From: Verrucomicrobiota bacterium
GTDB taxonomy: Bacteria; Verrucomicrobiota; Verrucomicrobiia; Limisphaerales; UBA11358
Assembly (NCBI GenBank): GCA_021323835.1
Contig: JAJPKI010000059.1
Location: 1-10,654, forward strand
Reading direction: 5' to 3'
DNA: 10,654 nt
Part shown: positions 6,158 through 10,654 of the stretch, one piece after another
Numbering within the stretch: position 1 is the first letter of the stretch
How the letters are laid out: the number at the start of each line of letters is the position of its first letter
Notes under the pieces: generated by a model
Database searches by the model: none
What the model was told of the DNA's origin: nothing
What the model saw: the letters and a program-made list of their open reading frames with translations, nothing else
Position numbers and translations under genes: made by a program

Positions 6158-6337
6158 TCAATTTGCGAAATCAAAATCCGAGCAGCTCATGAAATAATGG
6201 CAGCGGGGGCAGCGCAATTTGCACTTCTCATTGATTAATTCGTGGCCGCATTGCGGACAATATTTCCAATGCTCGCCGGAAATATTTTCGGTTGGGCACG
6301 ATTCTGCTTCGTTTTCTTTTTTGGATTTGTCGCTCAT
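6158..6337 (-). CDS. 59-aa zinc-ribbon protein, translationally coupled to mutL
   Basis: This is a short gene below common length cut-offs. The ATG at 6337 overlaps the mutL stop as ATGA, and the TGA is at 6160-6158. The charged N-terminus (MSDKSKKENEAE) is followed by a cysteine-rich core: C27-P-Q-C30-G-H, then C39, C43-P-R-C46 and C52 in LRCPRCHYFMSCSDFD. The CPxC pairs 27/30 and 43/46 make a classical zinc ribbon, and C39 and C52 are extra. A CPRC-x-YFMSC-type ending suggests a conserved family, but I cannot name one. The overlap with mutL and the dense Cys pattern argue against a chance frame. It could bind nucleic acid or another protein; a link to mismatch repair is suggested only by position. 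Confidence 0.82.
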   Translation of the reverse strand: MSDKSKKENEAESCPTENISGEHWKYCPQCGHELINEKCKLRCPRCHYFMSCSDFDFAN

Positions 6338-8358
6338 TGCGTGCGGCCAAATTTTTTCTCCAGCTCGCGATAATTCATTTCAATCAGCGTCGGTCGGCCA
6401 TGCGGACAGGTGTAAGGCATCGCGCATCGGCGCAAATCTTCCACAAGATTTTGCAATTCTGGCCCCGCGAGAAAGTCATTCGCCTTCACGGCATGACGGC
6501 AAACGGTCTTGGCGACGGTGTGTTCGCCGAGCCGCGCGAGATTCACTTCGCGACCGGCGGCTTTCAATTCATCCACCAAATCCAAAACAAATTTCCGCGC
6601 ATCGGCGGATTTGACGAATGGCGGCAGCGCGTCGAGCAGAAATGTGCGCTCGCCAAATTCGCTCAAGCCGACGCCAAGACGCGTGAGTGCTGCCAATTGC
6701 GCGCGCAGAAAATTCGCGTCGCGCGGTGAAAGCTCAATTGTTTCTGGCAGCAACAATTTTTGCGTCGGCGCAAATTCATTTTGCTCGAGGCGATTGAGCA
6801 TTTGCTCGAACAAAATGCGTTCATGCGCCGCGTGTTGGTCGAGCAGAACCAGTCCGCGGTCGGATTCGAGCAGCACGTAAAGTTTGCCGACGACACCAAC
6901 CAAACGCAGAGGAATGTTCAAAAGCGGAGTCGGAGATTGCGGAGCGCGGATTGCGGATTGTGGAATTGTTTCGACGGGCGCCGTTTTGAATTTTGAATTT
7001 TGAATTTTGAATTGTTCAGAAATTTCCGTCTCGGTCAGTTGTGGCACATGGATTTTAGCTTCCGTTGACGCAAAGCCCATTTTCAACGGAGCTTGTTGCG
7101 CAGAAATTTTTTCAAATGCAATTGGCGACGGTTTCAGTTTATCTGGAAATTGCGGCAAACTTGTTTGTTGGATCGAATGGGATGGCTCAACAGTTTCCAA
7201 CTTCTGGCCTCTGAATTCTGGCCTCTGAATTCTGCTTTCAGGCTCGCCGTGAAATGCCAGCAAGGTTTCTTTAATTGCCTGCGCCACAAGTTTGCGGATT
7301 TCAAATTCGCGATGGAATTTTACTTCGCGCTTGGACGGATGAATGTTCACGTCCACCGCCGCCGGATTGATTTCCAGAAACAGACAGCAAACCGGATAGC
7401 GGCCTTTCATCAGCGAGGTGTGGTAGCCTTCGATGAGCGCATAATTGATGCCGCGATTTTCAACCGGCCGCCGATTGACGAAAACAAATTGGCTTTCGCG
7501 CGTGGCGCGGGAAACACCGGGCGAACCAATCAAGCCCCAGATTCGGATTTGGGATTTTGCATCTGGCGTCTTGGATTTTTCTGTCGAAGCGCTTTCAAAG
7601 ATTTCCGTTTCATCCGGTGGAACATGATTGCCATCATCGTCGAGCGCGGCGGAAAAATTGACCGGCAACAATTTCTCTTCGCCGAGCAAGGCGCGCAATC
7701 GTTCGCGCAACGCTTCAATTTTGCTGGAAGTCGCTTCGCCGGATTTTTGCGGCGGCAATTGCCAAATTAATCGTCCATCTTTTTGAAAAGTGAACGCAAC
7801 TTCGGGAAATGCGAGCGCGGCAAGCGTCAAATAATGCTGGATATGCGCGGCTTCGGTTTCTTCCGTGCGCAAAAATTTTCGGCGGGCCGGCAGATTGTAA
7901 AATAATTGGCGAACTTCGATGTTCGTGCCAGTGGCGCTGCCAGCGGCTTTGACTTCGGCAATCGTTCCACCGTTCACAATGACTTGCGTTCCTTCGGGCG
8001 AATCGCTGTCGCGTTCGCGCGTGGTCAAAACAAATTTGCTGACGCTGGCGATGCTCGGCAGCGCTTCGCCGCGAAAACCCATCGTGGCAATCGCGGCCAA
8101 ATCTTCGGCGCGAATAATTTTGCTCGTGGCATGGCGCTCGAGGCAAAGCAGCGCGTCGTCGTGGCTCATGCCGATGCCGTCGTCAGTGACGCGAATCAAA
8201 CTGCGTCCGCCCGCGCCGATTTCCACGGAAATTTTTTTCGCATCGGCGTCGAGGGAATTTTCGACGAGTTCTTTCACGACGCTGGCCGGGCGTTCAATCA
8301 CTTCGCCTGCGGCGATTTGATTGGCGACCTGCTCGGAAAGAAGTTTGATGCGGTTCAC
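6334..8358 (-). CDS. mutL: DNA mismatch repair protein MutL with endonuclease motif
   Basis: 674 aa from a GTG at 8358, which gives the expected N-terminus (MNRIKLLSEQVANQIAAGEV). MutL links MutS mismatch recognition to strand removal. The GHKL ATPase domain shows ELVENSLDA with catalytic Glu30 and Asn34, DDGIGM (59-64), TMGFRGEAL (92-100) and the transducer segment FVNRRPVENRGI (293-304). After a long disordered linker (about 370-480) the C-terminal dimerisation domain carries the metal motif DQHAAHERILFE (507-518), i.e. DQHA(X)2E(X)4E, plus CR (620-621) and CPHGRP (651-656). So it is a latent nicking endonuclease, as expected in bacteria without MutH. The linker and an N-domain loop contain translated 7-base repeats (residues about 260-273, 375-386, 449-459 and 466-476), which make the protein longer than usual. 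It follows the kinase gene by 24 bases and overlaps the zinc-ribbon gene. Confidence 0.98.
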   Translation of the reverse strand: MNRIKLLSEQVANQIAAGEVIERPASVVKELVENSLDADAKKISVEIGAGGRSLIRVTDDGIGMSHDDALLCLERHATSKIIRAEDLAAIATMGFRGEALPSIASVSKFVLTTRERDSDSPEGTQVIVNGGTIAEVKAAGSATGTNIEVRQLFYNLPARRKFLRTEETEAAHIQHYLTLAALAFPEVAFTFQKDGRLIWQLPPQKSGEATSSKIEALRERLRALLGEEKLLPVNFSAALDDDGNHVPPDETEIFESASTEKSKTPDAKSQIRIWGLIGSPGVSRATRESQFVFVNRRPVENRGINYALIEGYHTSLMKGRYPVCCLFLEINPAAVDVNIHPSKREVKFHREFEIRKLVAQAIKETLLAFHGEPESRIQRPEFRGQKLETVEPSHSIQQTSLPQFPDKLKPSPIAFEKISAQQAPLKMGFASTEAKIHVPQLTETEISEQFKIQNSKFKTAPVETIPQSAIRAPQSPTPLLNIPLRLVGVVGKLYVLLESDRGLVLLDQHAAHERILFEQMLNRLEQNEFAPTQKLLLPETIELSPRDANFLRAQLAALTRLGVGLSEFGERTFLLDALPPFVKSADARKFVLDLVDELKAAGREVNLARLGEHTVAKTVCRHAVKANDFLAGPELQNLVEDLRRCAMPYTCPHGRPTLIEMNYRELEKKFGRTQ
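6932..7013. repeat. Short-period tandem repeats inside the mutL linker
   Basis: 6984-7013 holds TTTTGAA four times plus TT, an exact 7-base tandem. Next to it, 6932-6963 holds repeated GGATTGC-like units (GGATTGCGGATTG at its core). Both are within the mutL reading frame and encode KIQNSKFK and PQSAIRAPQS in the linker. Such A/T-rich heptamer stretches are usually intergenic. Confidence 0.8.
7202..7234. repeat. 14-base tandem repeat inside mutL
   Basis: TTCTGGCCTCTGAA occurs twice in tandem (7202-7215, 7216-7229), followed by TTCTG. It encodes linker residues about 375-386 (RIQRPEFRGQK). The unit length is twice seven, like the neighbouring heptamer repeat. Confidence 0.8.
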
Positions 8359-8382
8359 GCGAAAGATTTTGCGCGACGGAAA

Positions 8383-9480
8383 TTATTTTGCAACCGGAAG
8401 TGAGAAACAAAAAATCGCGCCGTGTTTTGGCTCGACGCGCGTCCAGATTTTGCCTCCGTGTTCCTCAATGGTTTTTTTGCAAATGGAAAGTCCGAGGCCG
8501 GTGCCATGGGATTTGCCGTGCGTGACAAACGGTTGGAATAAAGTTTCGGCGATTTGCGGCGCGATGCCCGGGCCGGTGTCTTCGACTTCGGTGATGATTT
8601 CTTTTTCATTTGCGATAAATCGCAGGAAAATTTTTCCTTCGGGCATGAAATCCGTGGCATTATGCAGAAGATTGACGAAAACGCGGAGCAATCGTCGGGA
8701 ATCGAGATTTACATTTGCAGCGGGCGGCTGATTTTCCAATTCCAATTTGCAGGATTTGGCTTCAACTTCGGCGCGGAGTTCGGAAAGAATTTCGGCGATG
8801 AATTGGGAATAATTTACCGGTTTCCGGGCGGTTTTGGATTGGTTGTGGCGGGTGAATTCCAAAATGTCGGAAACCATTTCGTTGATACGATAGACTTGTT
8901 TGCGGATGCGCTCGTGCGCCTGCGCACGCTTTTCGGGCGTGGCATTTTCCGCGCAGACGATTTCGGCGGAAAGGCCGATGATAGTCAGCGGCGTTTTTAA
9001 ATCATGGATGATGCCGCGGGCGAAATTGCCGAGCACGGCGAGCCGCTCGGCTTGCACAACTTCCTGCAAATGCAGACGGTCAAATTCGCGGAGGCGATGG
9101 CTGACTTCCTGCAAGATATTGAAGGAAAGTCCGGGCGAATGTTGCAGCAGCGCGAGCATTTCGGCGCGCGGGAAAAAATAAAATTGCGAATCTTTCGCGG
9201 CAATTGCGGTGGCCGAGCGCGGACGGTCTTCGATGACCGCCATTTCGCCGAAAATTTCGCCGGGCCCGCGTTGTGAAAGGACGCGCCGTTGATTGTCGGC
9301 GACGAGCGCGGAAATTTCTACGAGGCCTTCGCGGACGACGTAAATGCCGTCGCCCGGGTCGCCTTCGCGGAAAATTTCCTGTCCGGCGGACGACTGGCGC
9401 GGCTCGGCGATTTTATTTAATTCACGCCATTCAGCGGGCGGCAACGTGCGGAATAGACTGGCGGCTTCAAGTTCGACCAC
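8383..9480 (-). CDS. Sensor histidine kinase with N-terminal cyclic-nucleotide-binding domain
   Basis: 365 aa from a GTG at 9480. The N-terminal CRP-like cNMP domain (about 8-125) shows GDGIYVVREGLVEI (43-56) and the phosphate-binding cassette GEIFGEMAVIEDRPRSATA (74-92) with Glu79, Arg88 and Ser89, so nucleotide binding is plausible. A helical linker (about 125-150) leads to a HisKA domain with His159 in IIHDLKTPL. The ATPase domain has Asn270 and Asn274 in VNLLHNATDFM, G1 DTGPGI (301-306), F-box LFQPF (314-318) and G2 GTGLGL (326-331). All catalytic boxes are intact. There is no membrane segment, so it is a cytoplasmic sensor that likely couples cAMP or cGMP to phosphorylation of a response regulator. 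No receiver or regulator gene is present. It is the first gene of the minus-strand run, and a structured element lies about 115 bases upstream of its start. Confidence 0.93.
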   Translation of the reverse strand: MVELEAASLFRTLPPAEWRELNKIAEPRQSSAGQEIFREGDPGDGIYVVREGLVEISALVADNQRRVLSQRGPGEIFGEMAVIEDRPRSATAIAAKDSQFYFFPRAEMLALLQHSPGLSFNILQEVSHRLREFDRLHLQEVVQAERLAVLGNFARGIIHDLKTPLTIIGLSAEIVCAENATPEKRAQAHERIRKQVYRINEMVSDILEFTRHNQSKTARKPVNYSQFIAEILSELRAEVEAKSCKLELENQPPAANVNLDSRRLLRVFVNLLHNATDFMPEGKIFLRFIANEKEIITEVEDTGPGIAPQIAETLFQPFVTHGKSHGTGLGLSICKKTIEEHGGKIWTRVEPKHGAIFCFSLPVAK

Positions 9481-9568
9481 AACGAAAACTTACGGCAAAA
9501 TCGGTTGAGGTAAAGCCAAGAGATGTGGAGAAAATGAGCAAATCGGAGTGTAACGTGTTGACAAAAAG

Positions 9569-9631
9569 TTATTGAAACGTCACATTAAATTTGTTCGGGT
9601 AGCAGCACGTTTCTTCAGCGGGGTTCCCCAC
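9569..9631 (-). CDS. Possible 20-aa peptide with a perfect Shine-Dalgarno (tentative)
   Basis: On the minus strand AAGGAGG (9643-9637) stands five bases before a GTG at 9631, which opens a 20-codon frame ending in TAA at 9569. It contains EETCCYPN. Most of it lies inside the inverted-repeat element. The ribosome site is far better than that of any other gene in the window. The frame could equally be a by-product of the structured RNA. No homolog is known to me. Confidence 0.3.
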   Translation of the reverse strand: MGNPAEETCCYPNKFNVTFQ

Positions 9632-9660
9632 CCCCACCTCCTTGGCGTCTGCTGCCCGAA
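9594..9660 (+). ncRNA. Structured inverted-repeat element, candidate small RNA or leader
   Basis: TTCGGGTAGCAG (9594-9605) pairs with CTGCTGCCCGAA (9649-9660) over 12 bp with one G-U on the plus strand, extended by ACG/CGT after a bulged C. The 43-base interior contains GGGGTTCCCC (9620-9629) and CACCTCCTT (9635-9643), identical to the anti-Shine-Dalgarno end of 16S rRNA. The 3' arm is followed by TTTTTACTTTT, which is terminator-like. An exact TTGACA (9558-9563) with 17-base spacing to a weak CACATT -10 would start transcription at about 9593, just before the hairpin. Alternatively, on the minus strand it is a leader element of the kinase operon. It matches no RNA family I recognise. Which strand is functional is unknown. 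Confidence 0.5.
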
Positions 9661-9698
9661 TTTTTACTTTTCTCGTCCAAAACTTTCCGAAGCAAAAC

Positions 9699-9727
9699 TT
9701 GACGCTGCGGAAAACATTTTTTAAGCT
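9699..9727 (+). promoter_or_regulatory. Predicted tRNA-Asp promoter
   Basis: TTGACG (9699-9704, five of six consensus bases), a 17-base spacer and a weak TAAGCT (9722-9727) lie 15 bases before the mature tRNA 5' end. Spacing and position are right for a stable-RNA promoter, but the -10 is poor. Confidence 0.45.
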
Positions 9728-9742
9728 ACGTTTCCCCTTCGC

Positions 9743-9819
9743 GGGGGTGTAGCTCAATTGGTTAGAGCGCTGCCCTGTCACGGCAGAGGTTACGGGTTCG
9801 AGCCCCGCCACTCCCGCCA
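9743..9819 (+). tRNA. tRNA-Asp (GUC)
   Basis: 77 bases with encoded CCA (9817-9819). The acceptor stem GGGGGTG (9743-9749) pairs with CACTCCC (9809-9815) with one G-U, and the discriminator is G9816, as expected for Asp. The D-stem is GCTC/GAGC. The anticodon stem CTGCC/GGCAG holds the loop CTGTCAC with anticodon GTC at 9777-9779. The T-arm is ACGGG-TTCGAGC-CCCGC, so the outermost T-stem pair is an A-C mismatch while the other four pair normally. It stands alone, with no neighbouring tRNA. Confidence 0.97.
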
Positions 9820-9925
9820 TTCATTCCAGATTATCGGAATCTTTTGCCCGCCGGCGGTGTTTGCATCAGAAATAATTTTCGTTTCCTGTTGACGATTGCT
9901 CCAGAAAACGAGAAAAAGAATCACC

Positions 9926-10552
9926 ATGAAACTCAAAGACGTGTTTCTGGGCGTGCTCATCGTGGCGCTCATTGCCAGCGAAATTCTTCTTTTTTCCGCC
10001 AACCAGCAAAAGCGCGACGCGCTTGCCAAATTAAAAGCCACGCAAAATGATTTGCAGCAGGCGCAAACGGAATTGCAACAGACCAAAGATGCCGACGCCG
10101 CGGCGCTGGCATCCGTGAAAACGGACAACCAAACGCTGCTCCAAAAAAATGCGCAGTTGACCAAGCAGAATAAATCGTTGCAGACGGACAACGATAAATT
10201 GAGCCAGCAGCTCGGCACCGAGCGCGAAGCCGCGCAATTGCAACAGCAACATCTGGAACAAATGCAGACGCAGGCCGAACAGCAAATCGCAACCACGCCT
10301 GCGACAACCGCCGCTTCCGCCGAAGCCGACCGCGAGGCATGCGTCACGAACCTGCGCACGATTCAAGCCGCCAAAGTGCAATGGGCGGCGGATTTAAGCA
10401 AAACCTTAACCGACACGCCAACCGAACAGGATTTGCTCGTGTATTTGCCCGGCGGAACATTTCCCGTTTGCGCGAGCGGAGGCACTTACACCATCAACGC
10501 CGTCGGCGTCGCGCCTTCGTGTTCCGTTCATGGACAAATGCCGTCGCAATAA
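9926..10552 (+). CDS. Membrane-anchored coiled-coil protein with pilin-like C-terminal domain
   Basis: 208 aa from the ATG at 9926; an in-frame start ten codons earlier (9896) lacks support and would displace the membrane anchor. A single N-terminal membrane helix (about 5-24, FLGVLIVALIASEILLF) after MKLKD indicates an N-in anchor or uncleaved signal. A Gln/Asp/Lys-rich coiled coil runs from about 28 to 122, then a Thr/Ala linker. The C-terminal domain (about 135-208) has C139-VTNLRTIQAAKVQWA, FPVCASGGTYTI (179-190) and C199-S-V-H-G. This pattern is typical of the globular domain that follows the N-terminal helix in many verrucomicrobial type IV pilin/GspG-like proteins. Here the prepilin peptidase motif is absent and the coiled coil replaces the pilin helix. 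It is expected in the periplasm. Function unknown; a surface or envelope structural role is inference. Confidence 0.88.
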   Translation: MKLKDVFLGVLIVALIASEILLFSANQQKRDALAKLKATQNDLQQAQTELQQTKDADAAALASVKTDNQTLLQKNAQLTKQNKSLQTDNDKLSQQLGTEREAAQLQQQHLEQMQTQAEQQIATTPATTAASAEADREACVTNLRTIQAAKVQWAADLSKTLTDTPTEQDLLVYLPGGTFPVCASGGTYTINAVGVAPSCSVHGQMPSQ

Positions 10553-10612
10553 TTCCTGTAATCGCAAATTCATTCTTGGCTTTCCGCGTTTCTCGCGTAA
10601 ATTGTCCGCTCC

Positions 10613-10654
10613 ATGATTGAGACTGATATTGAATTGTTAAAGGGCATCGCGAAC
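10613..10654 (+). CDS. Start of an unidentified gene (14 codons, runs off the right edge)
   Basis: An ATG at 10613 opens MIETDIELLKGIAN without a stop to the window edge. A weak promoter, TTGGCT (10576-10581) with 16-base spacing to TAAATT (10598-10603), lies just ahead and would give a nearly leaderless mRNA. Too little is visible to name the product. Confidence 0.45.
   Translation, partial: MIETDIELLKGIAN

Noticed and set aside
6932..7013. Possible CRISPR-like repeat array
   Set aside because: The units are 7 bases with no spacers and lie inside a coding frame; no 25-40 base repeat with unique spacers exists anywhere in the window.
7906..8403. 165-aa plus-strand open frame
   Set aside because: It is the shadow of the strongly supported MutL ATPase domain; it has no recognisable domain and no ribosome site.
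9569..9820. 83-aa minus-strand open frame starting MAGVAGLEPVTSAVT
   Set aside because: It is the antisense translation of the tRNA-Asp gene running into the hairpin; such frames are a well-known artefact. Only the short 3' part behind the Shine-Dalgarno is kept, as tentative.
9823..9845. ATTCC...GGAAT hairpin plus TTTT after tRNA-Asp as a terminator
   Set aside because: It has only a five-base, AT-rich stem with an eight-base loop; too weak to call.
9790..10359. Cysteine-rich 189-aa minus-strand open frame
   Set aside because: It lies antisense to the coiled-coil gene; the Cys runs are the complement of its CAG/CAA/GCA-rich codons.

Overview
The window reads as ordinary bacterial chromosome. 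The best guess for the lineage is Verrucomicrobiota, of the Pedosphaera/Limisphaerales type. The basis is inference: a pilin-like C-terminal domain (CxxNLRxIxAAKxQW ... GGTYTI) that I associate with that group, a MoeB-rhodanese gene beside an IscU-like scaffold gene, a MutL with an endonuclease motif, start codons almost without Shine-Dalgarno sequences, frequent GTG starts, and short intergenic repeats of the CACGAATT and AACGCAAAG kind. No 16S gene is present to confirm this. Left part (1-2369, all minus strand, read right to left): an ankyrin-repeat protein overlaps by ATGA with a purine nucleoside phosphorylase, followed by cytidine deaminase and then a histidine-kinase-like protein that runs off the left edge. 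The two enzymes form a small nucleoside-salvage pair. The kinase-like protein has Leu where the phospho-accepting His should be. Middle (2423-4538, plus strand): a tight run of a MoeB/ThiF-type adenylyltransferase fused to a rhodanese domain, an IscU/NifU-type Fe-S scaffold, and the MscL mechanosensitive channel. The first two handle activated sulfur and Fe-S assembly. A good intrinsic terminator for this run lies inside the 3' end of the convergent rnc gene. Long minus-strand run (9480 down to 4535): a cyclic-nucleotide-domain histidine kinase, MutL, a 59-aa zinc-ribbon protein that is easily missed, a 191-aa CxxC protein, an AT-rich three-helix membrane protein, and RNase III. The spacings are 24, -4, 46, -4 and 3 bases, so this is a probable operon. 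The MutL linker contains several 7-base-period repeats that look like intergenic repeats captured in frame. Right part (9481-10654): a structured 67-base inverted-repeat element lies between the kinase and a tRNA-Asp(GUC). Its plus strand carries CACCTCCTT, like the 3' end of 16S rRNA, and is followed by a T-run. Its minus strand carries a perfect Shine-Dalgarno in front of a 20-codon frame. After the tRNA comes a membrane-anchored coiled-coil protein with a pilin-like C-terminal domain, and then the first 14 codons of another gene. The most interesting items are the hairpin element at 9594-9660, the repeats inside mutL, and the His-less kinase. I see no CRISPR array, transposase, phage gene or defence system here.
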